A stretch of DNA of 47,418 nt from NCBI GenBank assembly GCA_029060725.1, contig JAIDTL010000046.1, forward strand, positions 1 through 47,418. Reading direction: 5' to 3'. The DNA is from Muribaculaceae bacterium. Lineage in GTDB: Bacteria > Bacteroidota > Bacteroidia > Bacteroidales > Muribaculaceae. A program made the translations under genes and the position numbers. Below the pieces are notes generated by a model. The model was not told the origin of the DNA and did not search any database. It worked only from the letters and a program-made list of their open reading frames with translations. Positions within the stretch are counted from its first letter, which is position 1; every line of letters begins with the position of its first letter. Positions 8,121-16,539 of this stretch are shown one piece after another.

Positions 8121-9296
8121 ATGACAAATAAGGATTTCGATTTCAGCGACATAGCTCCGCATGACGACTCAGTCTTCCGCACAATCCTGGATAAGCTTAT
8201 ACAAGATCCGGGCTTTCTTCATGCCATCTCATACGTGATGCCCCAAGAAGATATTCCGGCACTCATTGACGAACTAAAGACCACAAACAATCGTCATGAT
8301 TTCCAGCACAGGATAATGTTTCCTTTCCTGGAAATGCTTGCAAAGACAACTACATCCGGAATCACCCTCGGGGGTGCAAAATATTTCAATCCCGCTCTCA
8401 ACTATACATTTATCACCAATCATAGGGACATAGTGCTTGATGCGTCATTCCTCAACCTGACTTTCCTTCGCAGAGGATGGCCAACTTCGGAAGTGGCTAT
8501 TGGAAATAATCTTCTCGTCTTTGATTGGATATCAGATCTCGTCAGACTCAACAACAGCTTTATAGTAAAACGAAACACGGGGCTGCGCGAAGGTCTTGAA
8601 GCTGCAAAAAAACTCTCTGCCTACATTCATTATGCAATCATTGAAAAGCATGAATCCGTATGGATTGCTCAGCGCGAAGGAAGAGCAAAAGACTCAAGCG
8701 ACCACACTCAGGAAGCACTCGTCAAGATGCTATCGATGGGGGGTGACGGGACATTCATGAATAAGATCAAGGAAATCAACCTTATGCCGGTATCCATAAG
8801 CTATGAATATGATCCCAACGATTTTCTTAAGGTCAAGGAATTCCTTCTTAGAAGAAGAAATCCCGACTTTAAGAAATCGCAAAAAGACGATCTATTCTCC
8901 ATGGAAATTGGTCTCCTTAAATTTAAAGGCAAAGTGCATTTTCAACTCACCCCTCGCATTAATGTCCGCATAGATGAAATCGGTGAATTTAAGGACACTA
9001 ACAAAGCTGCTAAATATGTTTGTGCGCTGATAGACTCCGCAATCCATAGAGGATATGAGATTTTTCCTATCAATTATGTTGCATACGATACGCTGCATAG
9101 CACTGACCGATTTGCTCACAAATATACGGAAGAGGAGAAAAAAGAATATCTTGCCTACTTCGAATCTCAACTCACTAAAATTGATGTTGATGACATCACA
9201 GAAGAGGAACATTCTTTCATTCGCGAAATGATCCTTATCATGTATGCCAACCCACTCAAAAACAAACTAAAATCAATATTGGGAGGATTTGAGTAA
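8121..9296 (+). CDS. PlsC-like glycerol/lipid acyltransferase
   Basis: This is a lysophosphatidate-acyltransferase-like enzyme of 391 residues, expected to acylate a lipid precursor at the membrane. The catalytic block is ITNHRDIVLDASFL (an NHxxD-type His/Asp centre near residue 100). Further blocks are FIVKRN, VWIAQREGRAKDSS (the EGR substrate block), and LMPVSISYEYDP. No membrane helix is evident. The frame also allows a GTG at 8118 just before the ATG at 8121; ATG is preferred. The stop overlaps the next start (TAATG at 9294-9298). The exact acceptor cannot be told, and the C-terminal 120 residues are unlike classical PlsC. Confidence 0.8.
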   Translation: MTNKDFDFSDIAPHDDSVFRTILDKLIQDPGFLHAISYVMPQEDIPALIDELKTTNNRHDFQHRIMFPFLEMLAKTTTSGITLGGAKYFNPALNYTFITNHRDIVLDASFLNLTFLRRGWPTSEVAIGNNLLVFDWISDLVRLNNSFIVKRNTGLREGLEAAKKLSAYIHYAIIEKHESVWIAQREGRAKDSSDHTQEALVKMLSMGGDGTFMNKIKEINLMPVSISYEYDPNDFLKVKEFLLRRRNPDFKKSQKDDLFSMEIGLLKFKGKVHFQLTPRINVRIDEIGEFKDTNKAAKYVCALIDSAIHRGYEIFPINYVAYDTLHSTDRFAHKYTEEEKKEYLAYFESQLTKIDVDDITEEEHSFIREMILIMYANPLKNKLKSILGGFE

Positions 9297-10588
9297 TGAG
9301 ATTGCCTTTACCTGTAATTATTATACTTTTTGCCATCAGCATTCTTGCTGATCTCTATATCTGGGTCGACATACGACAAGGAAAATCTAAAAACAGATGG
9401 GCCTGGAGCAATGCATACGCCATTTCTTCTTTCTTGCTTTGGATTTTCCTTGGTGTGATTGTGGCTCTCCCGAGAAGAGGCCTCGACGGTGGAGTATACG
9501 CCATTATGTGGATGCTCACTGTCTATCTGAGTATATACGTACCTAAAATTATCTATTGCTTATTCTCAATTTTAGGAAGGATTCCACTGATATTCAGAAG
9601 CACCAGATGGATGTGGCTTAACTATGTAGGAGCAGCCCTTGGAGTGATTGGGTTTGCTCTTGTCTGGCACGGTATTCTTTATACTCGCTCACATACTCAA
9701 CTCGTCAACCTTACTGTCAGCTCCGAGCGTTTGCCCGACAATTTCGATGGTTATCGAATTGTGCAAATTTCCGACCTCCATCTTGGCACCTGGGGAAATG
9801 ACACAAGATTCCTTTCCGAATTTGTCAACCAAGTAAACAACCTCAGGCCTGACCTCATCGTTTTCACCGGCGATCTTGTCAATCAGAAATCAGATGAGAT
9901 CATACCTTTCACCAGCCTCCTTAAAAAACTTGAAGCCTCTGATGGAGTTTACTCCATTCTCGGCAATCATGATTATGGAGATTATGTGGATTGGCCTTCA
10001 AAATCAGCCAAAGAAGAAAATCTTGAAAATCTTAAGAAATTGCAAGCTGAGGCCGGATGGAAAATGCTCAATAACGAACATGATTTCATTGTAAAAAACA
10101 AAGGTGGACACAGAGATTCAATTGCTATAATTGGTGTTGAGAACTGGGGAGAACCTCCTTTTGGGAAATACGGCGACCTAAAAAAAGCTTATCCGGTAGA
10201 AAAAAACAGAAGCATCAAAGATAATAACTTTAAGATTCTTCTTACTCACAATCCCGAACATTGGGTGCAAGAAGTAAGAAAAATTACCAATATCGACTTG
10301 AGCCTGGCAGGACACACCCATGCTATGCAAGTAAGCTTTGACGCTTTCGGCAAAAGATTTTCACCATCCTCATTTAGATATCAGACTTGGGGAGGATTCT
10401 ATACGGAAAATAGCATTGGAGAAATTGAGGATTTTGGCAATCCTGATCCATACGGAGGATTAGATAGAAATCTTGAGCATCCTTCTCTTTATGTCAATAT
10501 AGGGGCTGGAGAAGTAGGAATGCCTTTCCGTATTGGTGCAAGCAATCCTGAAATCACTCTTATCACCCTTAAGAAGAAAAAGCATTGA
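9296..10588 (+). CDS. Membrane-anchored metallophosphoesterase (YkuE/YaeI-like)
   Basis: This 430-residue protein has about four N-terminal membrane helices (residues 5-25, 38-58, 65-90 and 105-128) followed by a calcineurin-like phosphoesterase domain. All five metal motifs are visible: ISDLHLGTWG, FTGDLVN, ILGNHDYG, LLTHNPEHW and LAGHTHAMQ. Relatives include UDP-2,3-diacylglucosamine and nucleotide-lipid pyrophosphatases as well as many uncharacterised enzymes, so the substrate is unknown. The overlap with the upstream acyltransferase gene suggests a role in envelope lipid metabolism, which is inference. The folK-like gene starts 4 nt after its stop. Confidence 0.88.
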   Translation: MRLPLPVIIILFAISILADLYIWVDIRQGKSKNRWAWSNAYAISSFLLWIFLGVIVALPRRGLDGGVYAIMWMLTVYLSIYVPKIIYCLFSILGRIPLIFRSTRWMWLNYVGAALGVIGFALVWHGILYTRSHTQLVNLTVSSERLPDNFDGYRIVQISDLHLGTWGNDTRFLSEFVNQVNNLRPDLIVFTGDLVNQKSDEIIPFTSLLKKLEASDGVYSILGNHDYGDYVDWPSKSAKEENLENLKKLQAEAGWKMLNNEHDFIVKNKGGHRDSIAIIGVENWGEPPFGKYGDLKKAYPVEKNRSIKDNNFKILLTHNPEHWVQEVRKITNIDLSLAGHTHAMQVSFDAFGKRFSPSSFRYQTWGGFYTENSIGEIEDFGNPDPYGGLDRNLEHPSLYVNIGAGEVGMPFRIGASNPEITLITLKKKKH

Positions 10589-10592
10589 CCAA

Positions 10593-10997
10593 ATGGCACC
10601 TGCCAGCACTCCGGATATTTCTTTGGCAAGAAGCGCTGAAGTATTCTTCTCCATTGGTTCTAACTACGGAGACAAAGAAGTAAACGTCTCCAAGGGATTA
10701 GCTTGGCTTTCCAATTTGCTTACTGATTTCAAATGCTCTTCTGTCTATGCGACTCCCGACTGTCATGGAGGAAATAAAGTATATTTGAATGCAGTAGCAT
10801 ACGGCAAGACGATATTGGAGCCGCATGAGTTGGAAGCACTTTGCAAAAGATTTGAAGCAGATTGTGGAAGAGATAATGCCATGAGAACCCTGGGAAATGT
10901 CCCGTTAGACATCGACCTTGTAATATACGATGCGAATATCCTTCGGCCAAACGATTTCAAAAGAGAATTTTTCAAAATCGGCTATGGCTTGATATGA
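10593..10997 (+). CDS. folK: FolK-like 6-hydroxymethyl-7,8-dihydropterin pyrophosphokinase
   Basis: HPPK transfers pyrophosphate from ATP to the pterin in folate synthesis. The sequence contains FFSIGSNYGDKEVNVSKGL, SSVYATPDCHGGNKVYLNAV, the loop FEADCGRD, and NVPLDIDLVIYD with the two metal-binding Asp residues, then LRPNDFKREFFKIGY. The ATG at 10593 gives 134 residues, somewhat shorter than the usual 155-170. The frame is open further upstream, but that part lies inside the phosphoesterase gene. The Arg-rich catalytic loop looks shortened, so it may be a diverged HPPK-fold protein. Its last 16 bases overlap the convergent ATP-grasp-like gene. Confidence 0.75.
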   Translation: MAPASTPDISLARSAEVFFSIGSNYGDKEVNVSKGLAWLSNLLTDFKCSSVYATPDCHGGNKVYLNAVAYGKTILEPHELEALCKRFEADCGRDNAMRTLGNVPLDIDLVIYDANILRPNDFKREFFKIGYGLI

Positions 10998-11926
10998 AGC
11001 ATTCCCATGGTGCGCCGAAGATTCACCTCCACAAATGGGCGCAATTTTCCATTACACTCCACTATCATATCTACTCCAAAGAGTCCTTCATATCCTTCAA
11101 GCACACGCTGAAGGATCGTTTTCTGAAGGTCTGCGATCAAAGATAATGGCAGTTCTGATTCAGAATTAAACTTATCTGCCATGTCTCTCTGATTCATAAT
11201 ATGGTTAGAAATATACTTTCCTCTATTTGAAGTAGAAAATGACGACAGTCCTAAGAATTCCACTACTCCACCCATCATCATCCATTCTGTGGCATAATCT
11301 TCCATCCTATCAGCAGCTGTCTCACCCATGACACTACCCTGCCTCCTTAAAATGCCTCGACACCATTGCTCTACAAGCTTTTCAGTCATATCTGCAGCGG
11401 TGTTAATCACTCCTCTACCACTTGAACTCCATGGAGCCTTCATCCAGCATCCGATATTATTTCGATAGAAATTCATGCAAGATTCAATATTTGTCAGCTC
11501 TACAGGGACATCAATGCGATAGCGATCCTCAACAGCTTCATTCCATTCATTGGATAGGGATATCGTGGTCCGTCTATGAGCAAGTTCCCGAATCCTTTGG
11601 ATGACTTCTTCTTTGGGAAGCATATACTCAGGCACACCGTTATCTTTTAATTTTCTGACAAGTGCCGGGTTCCATCCCCATGGTTCGAAAATAAGATTTG
11701 AATCTTTAGCAAATATTTCTCTCAAATCTCCCCATGTCACAAGACGATTGACCGACTTTAAGCCTGCCATATCGTCAACAAGTATCATGTCTTCATCATT
11801 AGCCCATAATTCAGGCAGCAACTGATTTTCACGTTTAAGCTTTTCTACACGGGCTGGTGGAGTATAAAAAGACGCCCCCGAAGCGAGGGCGTATTCAGTC
11901 TCTGGATTAAAATAAAGCAGCTTCAT
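10982..11926 (-). CDS. ATP-grasp-like protein of unknown function
   Basis: This 314-residue cytoplasmic protein has no signal peptide. It begins MKLLYFNPETEYALASG. The middle contains WMKAPWSSSGRGVINT (about 161-176), resembling the ATP-grasp lysine plus glycine-rich nucleotide loop. The end contains DMIVECNGKLRPFVEVNLRR followed by TMG, matching the acidic E-x-N metal-binding strand of ATP-grasp ligases. ATP-grasp enzymes ligate a carboxylate to an amine or thiol; the substrates here are unknown. The start codon overlaps the stop of the omega gene (ATGA at 11924-11928), so the two are probably translated together. The fold call is based on motifs only. Confidence 0.6.
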   Translation of the reverse strand: MKLLYFNPETEYALASGASFYTPPARVEKLKRENQLLPELWANDEDMILVDDMAGLKSVNRLVTWGDLREIFAKDSNLIFEPWGWNPALVRKLKDNGVPEYMLPKEEVIQRIRELAHRRTTISLSNEWNEAVEDRYRIDVPVELTNIESCMNFYRNNIGCWMKAPWSSSGRGVINTAADMTEKLVEQWCRGILRRQGSVMGETAADRMEDYATEWMMMGGVVEFLGLSSFSTSNRGKYISNHIMNQRDMADKFNSESELPLSLIADLQKTILQRVLEGYEGLFGVDMIVECNGKLRPFVEVNLRRTMGMLHIKP

Positions 11927-12261
11927 CAGTCGTTAAGCTTCTCGCGCTCCTTCAAAGGATTCGAGAAGTAAAGCTTATGTTCGATATATTCTTGAGTGGC
12001 AATCAGAGTCGGCTTCGGAAGCTTTTCATAAAAGCGTGAGATTTCTATCTGCTCACGGTTTTCCGACACTTCCTCAAGATTGTCAGTCGACGCAAAGTCG
12101 GCAAGTTTCTTCTCGAGTTCTTTTTTCAACTCAACGGCGATTTGGTTTGCTCGCTTTCCTATTATGCAGACTGTCTCATAAACATTGCCAGTCTGCTCTG
12201 CCATTGCGATCATGTCGCGGGTCACCGTCGTAATAGGTGCATTTGTCTTCTTGTAGTCCAT
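11926..12261 (-). CDS. rpoZ: DNA-directed RNA polymerase omega subunit (Rpb6-like)
   Basis: This small 111-residue protein has the omega/Rpb6 pattern: TTVTRDMIAMAEQTGNVYET, then CIIGKRANQIAVELKKEL, then a divergent C-terminal half (ATQEYIEHKLYFSNP) typical of the Bacteroidetes form. Omega helps fold and assemble the beta-prime subunit. The frame can be extended 9 nt to a TTG at 12270, but the ATG at 12261 (MDYKKTNAP) is preferred. It lies 73 nt downstream of bamD on the same strand and overlaps the following ATP-grasp-like gene. The bamD-omega neighbourhood is common in the phylum. Confidence 0.85.
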   Translation of the reverse strand: MDYKKTNAPITTVTRDMIAMAEQTGNVYETVCIIGKRANQIAVELKKELEKKLADFASTDNLEEVSENREQIEISRFYEKLPKPTLIATQEYIEHKLYFSNPLKEREKLND

Positions 12262-12334
12262 AATATGCAATTATGATTTACGTATAGGATTGTGTTGATA
12301 TTTACTAACGAAATTCGAAATCATGGAGAGTACG

Positions 12335-13147
12335 TCACTCACCAATATGTTTCGAAGCAATATTGAATATAGATTTAGCCTCCGACAGATTCTTAGATTC
12401 AGGATACGAATTGATGAAAGAATAATATTCATCAATCACGTCGCGATATCTGTCTTCACTCTTTTCAGCCACTGAATTCTTTGCCTGTTGGAACTTGGCT
12501 TTTAATATCAGCATTTCAAAATCTTCGCGATATTTTGAATAGGGGAACTCCTTCAGAGCATTCTTTGAAGTGATCACACACGATTCATAATTGTTTCCAA
12601 GGAAATTTCCAAGATTATAATAAAGCTGAGCATTCTGAAGCTGCTTGAGCGTCAACTTATCTTGCAATTCAAAAATTGAGTTCTTTGCAAGGCCTGCCTT
12701 ATCACTGTTTGGGAAGTAATCCAAAAATCCTTGCAATTCCTCTATTGCTTTCAGTGTGATCGATTGATCAAGTTGAGGTTCCGGACTATCCAAGTAGTAG
12801 CCGTAGCCACAATAGAATCGTGCCAATTCAGCGTACTTGCCTCTGGGATACCTTTGATAATAATTTTTAAAGTATACTCCGGAATTCTGATAATCCTTGT
12901 TCTCGAAATAAGACATCGCCAAGAGAAATGTGGCGTCCTCGCCATTCTCAGTCCCTCGGAGTGGCATCTGCAGATCTTGCAGAAGCGTTATAGCCTGCAT
13001 ATATTTACGGTTCTCGTATGCTCGCTTGGCATAGTCAAACTTATACATAATATCCGTGCTTTTCAGCACTTTATTATACTCCCCGCATGATGTCAATATT
13101 ATTGCAGACAAGGAGAACAAAATATATATCTTAAGAAATCTTTTCAT
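12335..13147 (-). CDS. bamD: Outer membrane assembly lipoprotein BamD
   Basis: BamD is the TPR lipoprotein of the BAM complex that folds outer membrane beta-barrels. The N terminus is a lipoprotein signal peptide with the lipobox LTSC (Cys about 21). Tetratricopeptide-like repeats follow: YKFDYAKRAYENRKYMQAIT, then FLLAMSYFENKDYQNSGVYF, and others with the motif YPRGKYAELA. The length (270 residues) is normal. It is first of a minus-strand group with the omega and ATP-grasp-like genes. A TAACTTTG -7 box lies about 65 nt upstream (13218-13211) without a clear -33 partner. Confidence 0.9.
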   Translation of the reverse strand: MKRFLKIYILFSLSAIILTSCGEYNKVLKSTDIMYKFDYAKRAYENRKYMQAITLLQDLQMPLRGTENGEDATFLLAMSYFENKDYQNSGVYFKNYYQRYPRGKYAELARFYCGYGYYLDSPEPQLDQSITLKAIEELQGFLDYFPNSDKAGLAKNSIFELQDKLTLKQLQNAQLYYNLGNFLGNNYESCVITSKNALKEFPYSKYREDFEMLILKAKFQQAKNSVAEKSEDRYRDVIDEYYSFINSYPESKNLSEAKSIFNIASKHIGE

Positions 13148-13299
13148 TTATACGTATAAATCATTTGCGTTTTTTAGCTTGCGTTTAGCTCATTTCGCAT
13201 ATTTAGCACGCAAAGTTAATAAAAAATCTTCAAACAACGATGATTTTTCCGTAAAAAATTATTAACTTTGAAGTCGATTTCAAAATTTATTCGTTTCTT

Positions 13300-14013
13300 A
13301 TGAAAGAAAAAGGATTTGTTGCCAAGCATCCTGTGCTCGCAAACTTTATAATAATCATTCTTGTAGCTATTGTCGGGCTCGGCATAGTCTACTTCTCTTT
13401 CGCGATTTTCACTCGCCACGGAGAAAGCAGCGTAGTGCCCGGCGTTGAAAAAATGTCGTATACGCAGGCAATAGAAATTCTACATTCCAAAGGTTTTAAG
13501 GTCGACATTCGTGACTCTCTTTATAAGGAAGATGAAAAACCGGGGTATGTCATAGAGCAATTTCCTAAATCAAACTCTGTCGTAAAGCCTGGAAGAAAGA
13601 TTTTCCTTTACATCAACGCAGTCCATCCAAAGGAGGTAATAATCGATGAAGACAATAATCCTCGTGAGGATGCCCTAAAGTCTACTTCTTTCCGCCAAGG
13701 AAAAGCGCGTCTTGAGGAACTTGGATTCAAGAATATACGCGTCATCAAGATTCTTGGTGAGAATGACTGCATATCTAAAATATATGCAAATGGCAAAGTG
13801 GTCAAGAAATTGCAGAAAGTCCCCGTAAACGCTCACATTGTAATGGAGGTATTCGATGGCAATTTAGACGCTGTCAGAGATTCTCTACAAAATGACCTGG
13901 ACCCGACATACCTGATCGGGGAGCCATTAGAATCAGAAGATCCTCAATCTTCAGAAACATACGAAACAGAAGAGACAGAAACAACCGAACCCGAATCGTA
14001 TGAATATTATTGA
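13300..14013 (+). CDS. PASTA domain-containing membrane protein
   Basis: This 237-residue protein has a short cytoplasmic start, one membrane helix (about 15-37: FIIIILVAIVGLGIVYFSF) and an extracytoplasmic part with two or three PASTA-like repeats (SSVVPGVEKMSYTQAIEILH near 42; KARLEELGFKNIRVI near 125). The tail is acidic and rich in Glu, Thr and Ser. PASTA repeats usually sense peptidoglycan or cell-wall state, often on Ser/Thr kinases or PBPs, but neither is attached here. The last 14 bases overlap the pseudouridine synthase gene, a pairing seen in Bacteroidetes. A -7 box TAACTTTG lies at 13263-13270. Confidence 0.88.
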   Translation: MKEKGFVAKHPVLANFIIIILVAIVGLGIVYFSFAIFTRHGESSVVPGVEKMSYTQAIEILHSKGFKVDIRDSLYKEDEKPGYVIEQFPKSNSVVKPGRKIFLYINAVHPKEVIIDEDNNPREDALKSTSFRQGKARLEELGFKNIRVIKILGENDCISKIYANGKVVKKLQKVPVNAHIVMEVFDGNLDAVRDSLQNDLDPTYLIGEPLESEDPQSSETYETEETETTEPESYEYY

Positions 14014-15106
14014 TAAAGACAGTATGTCATCTGCCAATGAGGAAATTATCGAAAACGATAATCTTGAAGCAGACGAAGTCGCAGAGCCATCATTTGTAAC
14101 TGAAGACGGACGCGAACTCTACGAGCACTTCCGCTTCGAGGCAGATAAAGGTCAGCAACTTCTTCGTGTCGACAAGTTTCTCGTAGACCGAATGACAAAA
14201 ACTTCTCGAAACCGTATTCAACAGGCTGCCGATGCCGGGTGTATAATCGTCAATGGCAAACCCGTCAAGTCAAGCTACAAGGTGAAACCATTCGATGTAG
14301 TGAGCATCGTGATGGACAGGCCTCGATATGAATGTGAGATCATAGCAGAAGATATTCCTCTCGACATTGTCTATGAAGATGCAGACGTACTCGTCGTCAA
14401 TAAACCAGCCGGACTTGTAGTGCACCCGGGACACGGCAACTATCATGGCACTCTTGTCAATGCTTTAGCCTACTATTTTCGCGATAATCCTGATTATGAC
14501 GTCAGTGACCCTCGACTTGGTCTCGTACATAGAATCGACAAGGATACAAGCGGACTTTTGGTAGTAGCTAAAACTCCGGAAGCTAAGACCGACCTTGGTC
14601 TGCAATTCTTCAACAAGACAACCCGGCGCGAATACGTAGCCCTTGTATGGGGAGACTTCAAGGAAGACTCCGGCACTATAGTTGGCAACATTGCCCGCAA
14701 TCCACGCAACAAACTTCAGATGGCTGTTTTTTCCGACCCTGAAATTGGGAAACATGCAGTGACGCACTACAAAGTGATCGAACGGTTCGGCTACGTGACA
14801 TGCGTCAAATGCGTGCTTGAGACCGGACGCACTCATCAGATTCGTGTCCACATGCTTTCACAAGGTCACCCTTTGTTTAATGATGCGCGATATGGCGGAG
14901 ACAAGATCCTAAAAGGAACTACATTTGCAAAATACAAGCAGTTTGTCGAGAATTGTTTTCAGACTTGCCCACGGCAGGCGCTCCATGCAAGGACCTTGGG
15001 GTTCAGACATCCTCGCACCGGAGAGCAGATGGACTTCGAATGTCCCATTCCCCCAGACATGACAGAATTGTTGGAAAAATGGCGCTCATACAGAAATAAT
15101 AATTGA
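14000..15106 (+). CDS. rluD: RluD-type 23S rRNA pseudouridine synthase (RluA family)
   Basis: The protein converts specific uridines of 23S rRNA helix 69 (or related sites) to pseudouridine. An N-terminal S4 RNA-binding domain (about 50-110: LLRVDKFLVDRMTKTSRNRI) is followed by the catalytic domain, with the active-site Asp in GLVHRIDKDTSGLLVVAKT and later ETGRTHQIRVHM. The length (368) is normal, apart from an acidic N-terminal extension of about 45 residues. The ATG at 14000 overlaps the PASTA gene by 14 nt; an in-frame ATG at 14024 avoids the overlap and is equally possible. RluA, RluC and RluD specificities cannot be separated with certainty by eye. Confidence 0.85.
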   Translation: MNIIDKDSMSSANEEIIENDNLEADEVAEPSFVTEDGRELYEHFRFEADKGQQLLRVDKFLVDRMTKTSRNRIQQAADAGCIIVNGKPVKSSYKVKPFDVVSIVMDRPRYECEIIAEDIPLDIVYEDADVLVVNKPAGLVVHPGHGNYHGTLVNALAYYFRDNPDYDVSDPRLGLVHRIDKDTSGLLVVAKTPEAKTDLGLQFFNKTTRREYVALVWGDFKEDSGTIVGNIARNPRNKLQMAVFSDPEIGKHAVTHYKVIERFGYVTCVKCVLETGRTHQIRVHMLSQGHPLFNDARYGGDKILKGTTFAKYKQFVENCFQTCPRQALHARTLGFRHPRTGEQMDFECPIPPDMTELLEKWRSYRNNN

Positions 15107-15124
15107 GAATTGAAAATTTTTCTT

Positions 15125-15709
15125 ATGCTTGACAATATACGTAAATATAAAGTTGTGCTGGCAAGCAAATCACCAAGAAGGAAAGAGCTTCTTGGGATGC
15201 TTGATATTCCTTTCGAAATAAAAGTAAAAGAAGGAATCGACGAGTCTTACCCCGAGGATATGACGGCAATAGAAGTGGCAGAGTATCTTTCGCGATTAAA
15301 AGGGAAAGCATACGCTGCCGACATCAAAGAAAACGAATTGGTGATCACTGCAGATACCATCGTCATTCTTGATGAAAAAATCTATGGCAAACCACACAGT
15401 ATAAATGACGCCATTGACATGCTGATGCAGCTCCAAGGACGCACTCATACCGTCGCTTCAGGAGTTTGCGTGGCTACAAAAGAAAAAATCGTGAGCTTCA
15501 CCACCTTGACTGCTGTCACTTTCGCTCCTCTCTCGAGAGAAGAAGCTTCTTGGTATGTGGAAAAATACCGCCCACTCGACAAAGCCGGAGCATACGGAAT
15601 CCAAGAATGGATAGGGTGTGCAGCTGTAGCAACTATCAACGGAAGTTTCTATAATGTAATGGGCCTTCCCGTACATCAGCTCTATAATGTCTTAAAAAAC
15701 GATTTCTGA
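15125..15709 (+). CDS. maf: Maf-like nucleoside triphosphate pyrophosphatase
   Basis: Maf proteins hydrolyse dTTP, UTP and modified nucleotides to the monophosphate and affect cell division. The signature VVLASKSPRRKELLGML opens the protein. Further motifs are LVITADTIVILDEKIYGKP (general acid/base Asp) and LQGRTHTVASGVCV, then DKAGAYGIQEW. The ATG at 15125 gives 194 residues, the usual length. A longer frame from TTG 15110 is not favoured. Its stop overlaps the start of the DUF2520 gene (TGATG, 15707-15711). Confidence 0.92.
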   Translation: MLDNIRKYKVVLASKSPRRKELLGMLDIPFEIKVKEGIDESYPEDMTAIEVAEYLSRLKGKAYAADIKENELVITADTIVILDEKIYGKPHSINDAIDMLMQLQGRTHTVASGVCVATKEKIVSFTTLTAVTFAPLSREEASWYVEKYRPLDKAGAYGIQEWIGCAAVATINGSFYNVMGLPVHQLYNVLKNDF

Positions 15710-16410
15710 TGAAAGTAGAAGTTATCGGCACCGGAAACGTCGGAACGCAATTTTCACGTATTTTTGGAGTCTCCCCAATCTCTCCACGTTCGCTTGAAGT
15801 ACTTCAGACCGATGCTGACCTATATATAATAGCAGTCAGCGATACAGCTGTGAAGGAAGTAGCCGACAAACTACCTGCTACGAATGGCATAGTCGTTCAC
15901 ACTACCGGAAGCGTCCCGATGGAAGTACTCAGCGACGTCGCTTGCAAGGGATATGGAGTCATCTACCCATTCCAGACTATAAGCCGTACTCGCCCACTCT
16001 CAGCTGATAAAATCCCTTTGCTATTGGAAGCTTCCGACAATGAGACCCTAGATTTCTTAAAAAAAATTGTTGCTGACGCAGGATTCTCCAACACGGAAAT
16101 CGCAGACAGCCAAAAACGTCGTCAAGTACACCTTACCGGAACATTTGCATGCAACTTTACAAATGCAATGATTGCCATAAGCCAGAACATTCTTGACAAC
16201 TGCGGCATCGATCGATCCATAATCACTCCACTCATAGAAGAAACCATTGAAAAACTCAAGACCATTCCGGCAAAAGAAGCTCAGACCGGGCCGGCAGTTA
16301 GAAAAGATGTCACGACCCTGCAAAAACACCTCGACCTGCTTGCTCATCTTAAAATGAATAAAGAAGCTGATATTTATAGAGTTATAAGTGATTATATAAT
16401 GAATGAATAA
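15709..16410 (+). CDS. DUF2520 / NADP-binding Rossmann-fold protein
   Basis: This 233-residue protein starts with the dinucleotide-binding motif VIGTGNVGTQ and continues with DADLYIIAVSDTAVKEVA, HTTGSVPMEVL and YPFQTIS. The C-terminal helical domain contains HLTGTFACNFTNAMIAIS, as in ketopantoate/pyrroline carboxylate reductase-like DUF2520 proteins. The substrate is unknown. It is translationally coupled to maf. Confidence 0.85.
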   Translation: MKVEVIGTGNVGTQFSRIFGVSPISPRSLEVLQTDADLYIIAVSDTAVKEVADKLPATNGIVVHTTGSVPMEVLSDVACKGYGVIYPFQTISRTRPLSADKIPLLLEASDNETLDFLKKIVADAGFSNTEIADSQKRRQVHLTGTFACNFTNAMIAISQNILDNCGIDRSIITPLIEETIEKLKTIPAKEAQTGPAVRKDVTTLQKHLDLLAHLKMNKEADIYRVISDYIMNE

Positions 16411-16473
16411 TTCACATCCATACTTTTTAGCGACTTTTTACATTCTTTATTTTTCATTTAGTAATATTTTGAC

Positions 16474-16481
16474 TATCTTTG
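16474..16481 (+). promoter_or_regulatory. Likely -7 box of the ROK kinase gene
   Basis: TATCTTTG fits TAnnTTTG and lies 58 nt before the ATG of the kinase. The -33 position has only T-rich sequence, so the match is partial. Confidence 0.45.
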
Positions 16482-16539
16482 TATGTTGTAACTAACAGAC
16501 AAGGAAATAATTTTTGTTTAACCTTAAATAAATCTCGGA

